From: Bacteroides fragilis
Lineage (GTDB): Bacteria > Bacteroidota > Bacteroidia > Bacteroidales > Bacteroidaceae
Reading direction: 5' to 3'
NCBI RefSeq assembly: GCF_002849695.1
Contig: NZ_CP018937.1
Location: forward strand, 2,852,001 to 2,916,000
DNA length: 64,000 nucleotides
This document shows positions 53,775 to 62,651 of the stretch, piece by piece. The position numbers were made by a program, and so were the translations under genes. Position 1 is the stretch's first letter. Each line of letters opens with the position of its first letter. The notes beneath the pieces were generated by a model, which was given only the letters and a program-made list of their open reading frames with translations, did no database searches and had not been told where the DNA came from.

Positions 53775-56147
53775 TCATCCTTCCGAATTCCTCATTAACG
53801 GAAGAACCAGAGTAAAACGACTGCCTTTTCCAACCTGAGACTGCACTTCGACACGTCCGGACAGCCGTGTGGCAATCACCTTGCAGATAGACAATCCCAA
53901 TCCGGTGCCCTGCGCAAATTCATCCGCTTTATAAAAACGGTCGAAAATGGCGTTCAGGTGTCCGGTGTCGATCCCTTTGCCGGTATCTTCCACATAAATG
54001 CCTACTTCGGCCCGCCCGGGATCCACTTCACATCCCAGCGTAATGCTACCCTCCGCAGTAAACTTGTTCGCATTGCTGAGGAAGTTGGAAATGACCTGTA
54101 TCAGGCGGAGCTTATCCACTGCCACATACACAGTCCAGCTATCGTCCATCTTCAACCGGAACTCTACAGGAGGATGGATGATCACCTGATGGGTACGATA
54201 AATTTCAGAAACAATCTTCGCCAGGTCATACCGTTCTATGACAAATTCCTGATTATTGGAGTCCAGTCGCGAAATATCCAGCACATCACTGATCAGCTTG
54301 AGCAACAACTCACTGTTATGATTCACAATTCCGATCATATCCTTCTTCTCCTCCTCGTCAAGCTCCCCGGCCGTCTCGTCTACCAGGATGTTGGTGAAGC
54401 CGACGATGGCATTTAGCGGTGTACGTATTTCATGGCTCATATTAGCCAGGAACGACTGCTTCAGTTCAGCGTTTTCCGCAATCTCTTTCGCCTTGATCAG
54501 TTCGTCCTCCCTTCGTACCAGTTCCTGTACATTCTGTATGACACCTGCTATCACCAATTCTCCCTGATTATCCTTCAGGCTGTCGCAACGGCATTCAAAC
54601 CACTCGTACCCTTTCGCCTCATCAAAGCAGAACCGCAGCCGCTGCAGAGCCATCACCTGCAACTCTCTCGTCTCCCTGAATAATTTCTCAATGCACTTCA
54701 TGTCATCGGGATGCAGAAACTTTAAAAAATGCCTGAAAGTATAGTACCGGCATTTGATACCGGTAAGTTGTACAAAATTCTCGTCCAGATTCAGCTCTCC
54801 CCTGCGTATATACCACAAAGAGATATTTCCTCCCGAGGTGGAAAGAGACAAATGCTCGTGTGCGCTCTTCAAAGCCTGTATATCTTCATGTTCACGACGG
54901 ACTTTGCGCCGGATGCGCAGCAGGGCAACGATCAAGCCAACAAACAGGCAGACAAAAATAACCCCGGAAGCATACATTTCCCGGCGATATTTATCGTAGA
55001 AAGGCCGATTGAGTATCTTTACATTCTCCGGCACCGTGCCCACGTCGAAAACCTTAAAAGCAGAAAAGGGGGTCCAGTCCAATACATATTCCTTGGCAAG
55101 CTCCCGGCGTTTAGGCTCTTTGGCACCATTCCCCGACCAAAGGCCTTCTACCAAAGAAGCTACGGCTTCTGCCGATATTTCATCGGTAGCCATATATCCA
55201 CCCACAATGCCGATATTTTCGTTAAAACCCTCACGGATGCAACTGAATGAAGGAATATTCAGCGTACGGGAAACAGGCATAGTAGAGACATCCCATTTAT
55301 CCAGCAAGAAAGCCGTATCGTACTGCCGTTCTTCGGGCATGGAGGTGATCCCGAGCAGAACCAATCCTGCCATATAGCGGAAAGGGAACATTCTTATCGT
55401 AAAATCCCGGGGTTCTTTATTTTGAGGAAAATAGTCCTGTATGGTCAGATTTTCCTTTTGGGCCATATCATACAGTGACTGATAGATGTTTAAACTGAAA
55501 ATACCGTTCTGTCTTCTCCACATCACAATATTCTTTTTATCCGTATCATCCAGTAACTTCTTCATTGAACATTTTCCCAGAAAAGTCAGATCCTGATTAT
55601 AGACCACAGTGATATTGTCACGGTCAAACAACCGTTTCATAAATTCGATGTTCGACTTGAAATCGGGTTCGTCGGAAAGCAAATATACCGGAGCATCCGC
55701 ATATTGCTTCAACTGCCCCTCGTTGGGAAAATGAATATTACTCAGCACCACAGGATGCTTCCACAGTAAAGGGTGTGCCGACTTCAAGACCGAATAAGCA
55801 GCCTGATCTCCCACAACCAGCAGCATATCCACACTATCTTCGCCAACTGTGTTGAGATAATCGCGCATACGTTCCACCTCTTCCTGCTCTCTATAGAATT
55901 CACAATTAAGATAAAATTCTGTAATCCGTGGAACAAATCCCCTTTCCTTCAACTCGTCTTCCAGATTCTGCCGGAACTTACCATACCCTATATCATCCGC
56001 GGCAAACGAATAAACCAATTGTATATTCAGTTGTATATTCTTCTTCCTCTGTTCCGTCCGCCGACTTTGTGCAGAATACACCCAACCGGCTGTTAAAATC
56101 AGAAGAAAGCCGATAACGGCGATGTATAGAATTCTGGAACGTTTCAT
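53775..56147 (-). CDS. Sensor histidine kinase with periplasmic binding-protein-like domain
   Basis: 790 residues. N-terminal membrane helix (about 7-24), a large periplasmic domain like ABC substrate-binding proteins (about 38-375), a second helix (about 393-412) and a PAS domain (about 430-550). The HisKA dimer follows with H572 in MSHEIRTPLNA, then a HATPase domain with NFLSNANKF (N box), DTGKGI (G1) and GTGLGLSIC (G2). There is no receiver domain and no response-regulator gene beside it, so its partner must be elsewhere. Promoter seen at 56201-56194. Confidence 0.9.
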   Translation of the reverse strand: MKRSRILYIAVIGFLLILTAGWVYSAQSRRTEQRKKNIQLNIQLVYSFAADDIGYGKFRQNLEDELKERGFVPRITEFYLNCEFYREQEEVERMRDYLNTVGEDSVDMLLVVGDQAAYSVLKSAHPLLWKHPVVLSNIHFPNEGQLKQYADAPVYLLSDEPDFKSNIEFMKRLFDRDNITVVYNQDLTFLGKCSMKKLLDDTDKKNIVMWRRQNGIFSLNIYQSLYDMAQKENLTIQDYFPQNKEPRDFTIRMFPFRYMAGLVLLGITSMPEERQYDTAFLLDKWDVSTMPVSRTLNIPSFSCIREGFNENIGIVGGYMATDEISAEAVASLVEGLWSGNGAKEPKRRELAKEYVLDWTPFSAFKVFDVGTVPENVKILNRPFYDKYRREMYASGVIFVCLFVGLIVALLRIRRKVRREHEDIQALKSAHEHLSLSTSGGNISLWYIRRGELNLDENFVQLTGIKCRYYTFRHFLKFLHPDDMKCIEKLFRETRELQVMALQRLRFCFDEAKGYEWFECRCDSLKDNQGELVIAGVIQNVQELVRREDELIKAKEIAENAELKQSFLANMSHEIRTPLNAIVGFTNILVDETAGELDEEEKKDMIGIVNHNSELLLKLISDVLDISRLDSNNQEFVIERYDLAKIVSEIYRTHQVIIHPPVEFRLKMDDSWTVYVAVDKLRLIQVISNFLSNANKFTAEGSITLGCEVDPGRAEVGIYVEDTGKGIDTGHLNAIFDRFYKADEFAQGTGLGLSICKVIATRLSGRVEVQSQVGKGSRFTLVLPLMRNSEG

Positions 56148-56193
56148 TAAGACCCTTGCTGACGTTTGTTTTCCCTTTCAATTTTAAAAACTA

Positions 56194-56201
56194 CAAATAT
56201 A
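56194..56201 (-). promoter_or_regulatory. Bacteroides -7 element for the sensor kinase
   Basis: TATATTTG on the minus strand, 46 bp before the kinase start. Confidence 0.6.
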
Positions 56202-56349
56202 GACTATATTATTTATATATAAATACAAAGAGGCACATTCTTTATAGGGAAAATCCTATTGCACAATAGGGAAAAAAGCTGTGACAGAGGGAACTTCTTT
56301 TGTATCTTCGTAACATCTAAATAATAAATTTACTAAAAAAGATACGACT

Positions 56350-57876
56350 ATGAAACGACTTGCTATTCTGTTTGTGCTTGTTCTGACATCGTGCATCCTG
56401 TATGCCAGAAGTGGAAAAGGGGATAATCTCAGCGGTCCTATCGCGCTGAAAGGCGAATTGACGGAGAAATATCAAAACTACTCAAAAGGGACTCCGGTCG
56501 TCATACGCGGAGTGCGAAAGATGAGAATTTCACCCAACGATGCGGTGGGCATCACTTACGGAGTGGAAATCGACGGACTGCAATATCCTATCGGAGAGGA
56601 AGAAGCCAACAAAATCATCCGGTTGAAACCGGAAACGGTCCTTGAATACTGGCAGGGGATTTACCTGTCACAAGGCATGTACGATTACTACGACCGGAAA
56701 GGATACCGCTATGACATGCGGCAAGAGCTGGACGAGGAGTGCCTGGACTATCTGGACAAATTAAATGAAATCAGTTATAAAGACGCTTACATCGAGGATT
56801 ACGTACAAGCCATTTTTGCCAAAGTCAATCCGGGAGAGGTGGATTCCAAACGTCCGGAACGCCTGAATGTACGCATCATCCAGTCGCCCGAACCGGATGC
56901 TTATATGTTGCCCAACGGCGCTATGCTGGTAAGTACCGGTTTACTGTGCACACTCGACTCCGAAGAGGAACTGGAAGCCGTCATTGCCAACGAAATGGTT
57001 CACTTCATCCTCGATCATCAGGTGAACAACGTGTCACGTGCCGAAACCCGTGCCAAACGTGCCGCTTTCTGGGCAGACGTGCTCGGTACGGTAGCCATGG
57101 CGGCCGATGACACCAACTGGATGTACGGATACGACGAACGGGTGGGCGCCATTGAACTGGCCGCCAGCATCGGAACCATTGCGGCATTGGTCAACGTACG
57201 GACAGTAAACCGCCTGGGAATGGATTACAACAGCAAACAAGAGATACAGGCCGACCGGATTGCAAGAGACTATCTGGCGTTCAAAGGATTGAACCCCGAT
57301 GCATTATCCTCGGCTATCGCAAAAATAAAAGATTTCTATGGTTCAACGCACCGTTACAACAACCTGACACGATATGACAGCTATGCACGACTGAAAGAAC
57401 GACTTGCCAAACTGGGAGAAAAAGAAAGCATCCACAGCCATGCTTATCAGAAAGCGACATCGGATATCGTGACGTTCAACGCAGCCATGTACCAGGGAGA
57501 CAAACGCTACAAAATGGCCGAACAGCTTGTATGCAAGAACATAGACAACAAGGTGGCTTCGGACCACGATTACGTAATTCTGGTGAAAGCACGCATGGCA
57601 CAGGAAAACACTCCCGAAAGCAATGAATCCTGCCTGAAACTGCTGGAGAAAGCCAAAGAGATCGCTACCGCCCGCAACCTGGACATCAACAAACAGGAGA
57701 TCCTGCTGCTGATGCGCATGAACAAACAGGTAAAGGCTACCGATAAGCTGAAGGAATACAGGGATCTACTGATGCAATACCAACAGCAGAACGCGCTCGG
57801 TTCAGAAGAATCCGGATGGATCGGTGAAGAGATGAACTGGACAGAGAAGATGCTGTCGAAGATCAGCCTGCTGTAA
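56350..57876 (+). CDS. M48-family-like protein with degenerate zinc motif
   Basis: 508 residues. Signal peptide about 1-19 (ending LYARS). The M48 peptidase domain is at about 155-340. Where active M48 enzymes have HExxH, the sequence reads NEMVH: N214, E215, H218. The AAC codon at 56989-56991 makes residue 214 Asn. The third-ligand motif ExxxD is intact (E298, D302 in EIQAD). The C-terminal part (about 370-500) is helical and TPR-like. Either the protein is an inactive paralogue or it binds metal differently. Divergent from the sensor kinase; the next gene is convergent. A near-consensus -7 TATCTTCG lies at 56303. Confidence 0.85.
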   Translation: MKRLAILFVLVLTSCILYARSGKGDNLSGPIALKGELTEKYQNYSKGTPVVIRGVRKMRISPNDAVGITYGVEIDGLQYPIGEEEANKIIRLKPETVLEYWQGIYLSQGMYDYYDRKGYRYDMRQELDEECLDYLDKLNEISYKDAYIEDYVQAIFAKVNPGEVDSKRPERLNVRIIQSPEPDAYMLPNGAMLVSTGLLCTLDSEEELEAVIANEMVHFILDHQVNNVSRAETRAKRAAFWADVLGTVAMAADDTNWMYGYDERVGAIELAASIGTIAALVNVRTVNRLGMDYNSKQEIQADRIARDYLAFKGLNPDALSSAIAKIKDFYGSTHRYNNLTRYDSYARLKERLAKLGEKESIHSHAYQKATSDIVTFNAAMYQGDKRYKMAEQLVCKNIDNKVASDHDYVILVKARMAQENTPESNESCLKLLEKAKEIATARNLDINKQEILLLMRMNKQVKATDKLKEYRDLLMQYQQQNALGSEESGWIGEEMNWTEKMLSKISLL

Positions 57877-57896
57877 AACCCAGTCACCAATATTTC

Positions 57897-57981
57897 AAAG
57901 GGTGTAGCCATCCGACCGCCGTGGCTACACCCTTTGCTGTGTATGGCTACACCTTCCGGAACAGAGGGTGTAGCCCTTTTT
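57897..57981. terminator. Multi-hairpin terminator between convergent genes
   Basis: Stem 1 has 14-bp arms AAAGGGTGTAGCCA (57897-57910) and TGGCTACACCCTTT (57922-57935). Stem 2 has GGCTACACC (57945-57953) and GGTGTAGCC (57967-57975), then a T-run. The four 9-bp words alternate in orientation and can pair in more than one way. It ends the M48 gene and probably also the GH13 gene. Confidence 0.85.
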
Positions 57982-57985
57982 ATAA

Positions 57986-60844
57986 TCAGAAGTTAGTATA
58001 GACGCGACATCCATGGGCAGGTATCGTCAGGCCGGTCTGCATCGAGGTCACATGGAGTTTCGTACCATTCAGATACTCCGTCCAGACTCCCGTTGCCGGG
58101 AAGGTAGTGATTGCCTCTATCGGCTTAGCGGTGAAATTGCCCACCACCACCAACTTCTTGCCGTTGGCTGCCTCGAGGGTGAGAAAACGTCCTCCGGTCC
58201 AGTTGGCCGTCTTCACCAGCCAGGAAAACGTGGCTCCGGGATCAAAGAGTTCAGCATGTTCCCGCCGCAGTTTCAACAGCTTTGCGTACGTATCACACAA
58301 TTCTTTCCGGGCTCCATTATCCAGATATTCCCAATGCAGGGGTTTCTTACCGGTCCGCCCTCCCTCTTCAATCGATACATCATATCCCATTTCACCAAAC
58401 TGCCAGACCATCTTAGGCCCGGGTGCCGTGAAAAAGAATGAAGCATTCGTGGCAAGCTGTTTCATACGGGCATTCAGATCCGATTTTAAAGGCTCCCCGC
58501 TGTAAGCAATCTGCTTGAAGGCTGTCCGTTCTTCGTCATGGCTTTCCATAAAACCAACCCATCCTCCGTAGGGCATGGTAGTTCCGAAAGTGACCAACGG
58601 AGTAAAATCACTGTCCGACTGATAGCCCATTGCCGACTGGCAATAAGCATTGTTCAGGTTGCGCCAAAGCTGCATGCCTTCTTCCGCCAACTCGCTCTCC
58701 TCTTTTTCGTCACAGAAATGCTCAAGGATGACGACAGCCTGCGGATTCACTTCACGAATTGCCCCGTTATAATCTTTCAGGATGGCAATACGCGAAGCAT
58801 CATATTTTCCGGCGGTGGCCTCCGTACTGCTGTTCTGCGTGAACCCTTTCGTCATGTCGAAACGGAAACCATCGATGTGATACTCTTCCAGCAGGAACTT
58901 CAGATTCCGTTTTACAAATGCACGCACCAAGGGCGATTCATGGTTGAAATCGTGGAAGACACCGTAAGGATGGGGCTCTTTCACATTAAACCAGGGGTTA
59001 TCGGCTGCCGTACGGTTGTTTTTGGTATCCCAATACAAACGGGCAAAAGGATGCGAACCACTGGCATGGTTGTAGACAACATCAAAAAGGACAGCCATAC
59101 CCGCTTCGTGGCATTTATCGATGAAAGCCTTATACATGCGGTCCGTACCGTAAGCCTTGTCCAGAGCGAAATAGAAACAAGGATTGTATCCCCAACTGTC
59201 GTTTCCGTCGAACTCCTGCACCGGCATCAGCTCGACGGCATTGAAGCCCAGACTTTTCAGATACCCTATCTTCTCCATCGCCCCGTTCAGGTCGCCTGTA
59301 GCAGTGAAGTCGCGCAACAACAGTTCGTAGATCATCAGGTTCTCTTTATCGGGTATCCGGAAGTTTTTGACCTTCCAGTCATAAGCATCCTCCCGTATCT
59401 TGAACACAGAAGCAATGCCGACAGCCCCCGAAGGATACTCTTTCGCATCGGGATAGGTAGAAGAGGAAATGTATTTATCATTATCCGGATCGAGTATCTT
59501 ACGGCTGTAAGCATCGGCCAGACGAAGGGTCTCCCCTTCCCTCGTACCTACATAATACTGAAAAGCATATTCACGGGCGGGCTGAAGTCCGGTCAGCGTA
59601 ATCCACCAGCACCCCGCAGCGTCATCCCGGTTCATCTGGCTGTTGCTTTCATTACTCAGCTTCCAGTCATTAAAGTCGCCCACGACATGTGCAAAGTCCT
59701 TATGTCCTCCCTTTTTGTCTTTATCATACAGCACCAGTGTGACAGTCGACGGGTCCACCGGATTGATGCCTTCCTGCAAACCGCCGGACATGGAGGCATA
59801 TTTGACAGCCGCCGGCTCAAAAGGTTTGTACAAACGATCGGTAACAGTGACAAACGAGTCCCCGTCCAGTCCCTTTTTGCTGCCCTCGGCACTGCGGATG
59901 ACGATGCCCAGCTGCCGGACCGGAGTCTCGCCCGAACCGAACCATTGGCGTATCGAAGGCTCCAGCTTAATGCTCCAGATATTATCTGCCACCCGGTTCA
60001 TTTTGCACTTGTCCACATTGGTATTCCAGTCCGCAGGCACATGCATCCAGCTCCCTTCCGACACCACTCCCGCATGTACATAAACATCACCCGTATAGTC
60101 ATAAAGCGGAGAATCCTTCGTTGCTTTAAAGTACAGGGTCAGTGGGAGATCGGCATCCGGAACCCCGGGCCGGAAACTCAGCCCGTCGTCACAGCTCCCC
60201 TCCTGTGTGATCCGGAGCTTTTCCGAAAGGCTGCCGCTCCTGATCACAATCTCTCCTTCACGCCCGGCCGGCCCCTGATTGGGAGCCACCGCAAAAGTCA
60301 GGTTGGCAGACACCAATCCGCGGGTATTGACCTGAGAAATCCAACTGCAGCCCGCTTCCGGGATTTCGACCTCAAATGCGATATTGGCTTTTACTTCCAC
60401 CTGCACATTTCCTCCTTCTTTGCCTATTTCGAAGCGGGAGGCCGTCAGTGTCAGCGCATCTTTCTGCTTTTGTGAAACGGTAAAGCTCTTTTCAATTCCT
60501 CCTGTCACCAAGGTCAGTTTCACGCTCCGGCTGTCATAACCGGTGTTTTCCTGTGTACTGACAGTGACGGAAGCGTCGCCCGCCCCACCCGAAGACGGAG
60601 TCACCGTACACCAGTCTGCCGCCGTACGTGTATCCGCACCGGTCAGCGAGATCCGCCACGGACGCCCTGCCGAGAACGACAAAGTCCGTGTTCCAGAAGT
60701 AGCGGGAAAGTCAATGCCTTGCTCAAAATAAGTTTCACTATCAGACGAAAGGATCAGAGAATCGGTTTCTTCTTCATCCGACGAACAACCGAAACCAATC
60801 AGCGGAAGCAGGAGAAGCAGAAACGGAAAAGATAAATATTTCAT
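57986..60844 (-). CDS. Multidomain GH13 lipoprotein (BACON-BACON-CBM-CBM48-GH13)
   Basis: 952 residues. Lipobox FGC followed by SSDEEE, a likely surface-export signal. BACON domain 1 about 30-131, BACON 2 about 133-217, a beta-rich module of the SusE/starch-binding kind (about 222-345), a CBM48-like module (about 355-470) and a GH13 barrel (about 500-860). Catalytic residues: nucleophile D663 (DGFRFDM), acid/base E708 (ILEHFCD) and D770 (SHDEE). It would cleave starch-, glycogen- or pullulan-type alpha-glucans at the cell surface. It follows the SusE/F-like gene by 174 bp on the same strand, as SusG does in sus loci. Confidence 0.92.
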   Translation of the reverse strand: MKYLSFPFLLLLLPLIGFGCSSDEEETDSLILSSDSETYFEQGIDFPATSGTRTLSFSAGRPWRISLTGADTRTAADWCTVTPSSGGAGDASVTVSTQENTGYDSRSVKLTLVTGGIEKSFTVSQKQKDALTLTASRFEIGKEGGNVQVEVKANIAFEVEIPEAGCSWISQVNTRGLVSANLTFAVAPNQGPAGREGEIVIRSGSLSEKLRITQEGSCDDGLSFRPGVPDADLPLTLYFKATKDSPLYDYTGDVYVHAGVVSEGSWMHVPADWNTNVDKCKMNRVADNIWSIKLEPSIRQWFGSGETPVRQLGIVIRSAEGSKKGLDGDSFVTVTDRLYKPFEPAAVKYASMSGGLQEGINPVDPSTVTLVLYDKDKKGGHKDFAHVVGDFNDWKLSNESNSQMNRDDAAGCWWITLTGLQPAREYAFQYYVGTREGETLRLADAYSRKILDPDNDKYISSSTYPDAKEYPSGAVGIASVFKIREDAYDWKVKNFRIPDKENLMIYELLLRDFTATGDLNGAMEKIGYLKSLGFNAVELMPVQEFDGNDSWGYNPCFYFALDKAYGTDRMYKAFIDKCHEAGMAVLFDVVYNHASGSHPFARLYWDTKNNRTAADNPWFNVKEPHPYGVFHDFNHESPLVRAFVKRNLKFLLEEYHIDGFRFDMTKGFTQNSSTEATAGKYDASRIAILKDYNGAIREVNPQAVVILEHFCDEKEESELAEEGMQLWRNLNNAYCQSAMGYQSDSDFTPLVTFGTTMPYGGWVGFMESHDEERTAFKQIAYSGEPLKSDLNARMKQLATNASFFFTAPGPKMVWQFGEMGYDVSIEEGGRTGKKPLHWEYLDNGARKELCDTYAKLLKLRREHAELFDPGATFSWLVKTANWTGGRFLTLEAANGKKLVVVGNFTAKPIEAITTFPATGVWTEYLNGTKLHVTSMQTGLTIPAHGCRVYTNF

Positions 60845-60894
60845 AGATTAAAAGGTATTATTGTATATAAAAAGAAGAGAGGGGTATATAAAAA

Positions 60895-60990
60895 TTCACC
60901 ACAGAGGGTACAGCGTAACACAGAGTCGATTTTTATGTCACTGATTATCGACATGAATACTCTGTGTTACCCTGTGTTCTCTGTGGTGAG
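60895..60990. repeat. Inverted-repeat intergenic element, copy C
   Basis: Begins TTCACCACAGAG and ends CTCTGTGGTGAG. The inner arms with AACACAGAGT/ACTCTGTGTT also pair. Lies between the SusE/F-like and GH13 genes of one presumed operon. Confidence 0.8.
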
Positions 60991-61018
60991 AAAATTACCT
61001 GTGGTAAAAAATACAGGA

Positions 61019-62617
61019 TTATTTCTTAGTCATGGTAGCCGTTTTGGCATCCGGATTCAACACAATGGTATAAGTTCCGGCTGTCACCTTCATATTGTCA
61101 CCATCTTGAGTCAGTGCTCCCAGAGTGCCGCCCAGATTGACAGTCCATGCACCATCCCATCTGAACTTCATCTCACCGGCCACCAGAACAACATCCACCG
61201 ACCAGAGTTTGGTTGCCGGATCATAATTCATCAAGGTTCCTTTATCCCATCCGCCGGGCGTGGCGTCACCGATCACTTCCCATCCGGTCTTGGTCAACGA
61301 AGCTGTCAGCTTCTTCATATCGGCACCTACCCGATAGTAACCGGCTGTTTCAATCTTGATGTTATCGCCATCGCTGGGTTTCAGAATAAATGTCCCTACG
61401 TTCTTATCTCCATCCCAATTGATAGAGCCTACTATACCGATCCATACTCCGGCATCCCAGAACTTGAATTTGGTATCGGCATCGAAATAGTGTGTCCCGG
61501 TATAGATAAAGTCGCGGGCGGCAGACACTACTTTGTAGCAATCGTCTTTCTCGGCGTCCCATCCCTGATAGCTTCCCGGCAGCGCCATTTCCGCACTGGA
61601 CAGTTCAACGGTGGTTTCCACCATGCTATAAGAATATTTACCGGCATTTGTCAGATTCAGGGTAATCACGTACGGGCTGGCTTTCAGCACCTTGAAGTTA
61701 GTAGGCCCTGCCACCAGTTCGCCTTCAAGCTCAGACTCCTTACCGGGCACTGCTCCGTAGTTATCGGAATCCCAGCTATTGTTCGACCTGAATTTAAACT
61801 CTTTGTCAAGCAACGGAGTAGTCACCGTCCATAAGCGGGTGGTGGCGTCATAGTCCATTTGCGTATCTTTATCCCAACCACTGGAAGTAGCGTCTCCTAC
61901 CACTCCCCATACAAGGGGCCCGCTCTGTTCTGCCTTACCTCCGGCATCTACCTTGATTCCGTAAAATCCTTTTTTCGCAACCGTCAGGTCCTTTGCCAGA
62001 ACCTTGGTAAGATCACTTCCGTCCACAATGGCATACGAAGCGCCGTCCGCGTCAAAGTTGGCATATCCCTGATATACCCCGTCGCCATCCGGGTCGCCCA
62101 GGAGGTAAGCATTCATATAGTCCCAGTCGGGATAACCCACGGCCACATAAGCAAATTTCCAGTCAACCGCATTCGGATCAAAAGGAGTAGCCTTGAAAGT
62201 AATCGAGTTCGAAGCCGGATCAGCTGTCACGTCATACGCCTTAGAAGTCAGCGTAATCGTAAAGTTATAAGTCTGTCCCGGATAAGCGCCCACTTTGGCC
62301 ATCATAGCGTTCATCTGTGCATTGGTAAACTTCAGGACGGTAGCCCCGGTTTCACCTAATAAAACGGTTTTCGCATTCGCGTCATTCGTCAGGGTAACGT
62401 CATAGTTCACCACTGCCTTCACTCCATAGTCCGCCGGCGTCCACTTAATCTCAGGAAACTCCGCCGCAGCATTTTCATCGTTGAAAGTAAAGTCGCTTTG
62501 AGAGAAAGGCTCAAAAGCAGAGGCTTTCTGCAACTCCATGACGGGCGACTTCTCGTCTTCACAAGCCGTAAAAGCCAGGAGCCCTAACAACAGTGTATAG
62601 AAATATATTTTCTTCAT
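61019..62617 (-). CDS. SusE/SusF-like starch-binding outer-membrane lipoprotein
   Basis: 532 residues. Lipobox FTAC with C19, followed by EDEKS. An N-terminal SusE-type Ig domain (about 25-140) is followed by three beta modules. Two are closely similar: about 240-335, with GDATSSGWDKDTQMDYD, and about 449-532, with GDATPGGWDKGTLMNYD. A third lies between at about 345-448. Trp residues in each could stack on glucose rings. These proteins sit on the cell surface next to SusC/D and bind starch without cutting it. The gene is 34 bp downstream of the susD gene. Confidence 0.9.
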   Translation of the reverse strand: MKKIYFYTLLLGLLAFTACEDEKSPVMELQKASAFEPFSQSDFTFNDENAAAEFPEIKWTPADYGVKAVVNYDVTLTNDANAKTVLLGETGATVLKFTNAQMNAMMAKVGAYPGQTYNFTITLTSKAYDVTADPASNSITFKATPFDPNAVDWKFAYVAVGYPDWDYMNAYLLGDPDGDGVYQGYANFDADGASYAIVDGSDLTKVLAKDLTVAKKGFYGIKVDAGGKAEQSGPLVWGVVGDATSSGWDKDTQMDYDATTRLWTVTTPLLDKEFKFRSNNSWDSDNYGAVPGKESELEGELVAGPTNFKVLKASPYVITLNLTNAGKYSYSMVETTVELSSAEMALPGSYQGWDAEKDDCYKVVSAARDFIYTGTHYFDADTKFKFWDAGVWIGIVGSINWDGDKNVGTFILKPSDGDNIKIETAGYYRVGADMKKLTASLTKTGWEVIGDATPGGWDKGTLMNYDPATKLWSVDVVLVAGEMKFRWDGAWTVNLGGTLGALTQDGDNMKVTAGTYTIVLNPDAKTATMTKK

Positions 62618-62651
62618 AATCTTATTCGTTGTTTTTAATGGTCATTCGATT

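Noticed and set aside
58538..60475. A 645-codon open frame opposite the GH13 lipoprotein gene
   Set aside because: It is fully antisense to a gene with intact catalytic motifs, has no signal or domain and reflects codon bias of the real gene.
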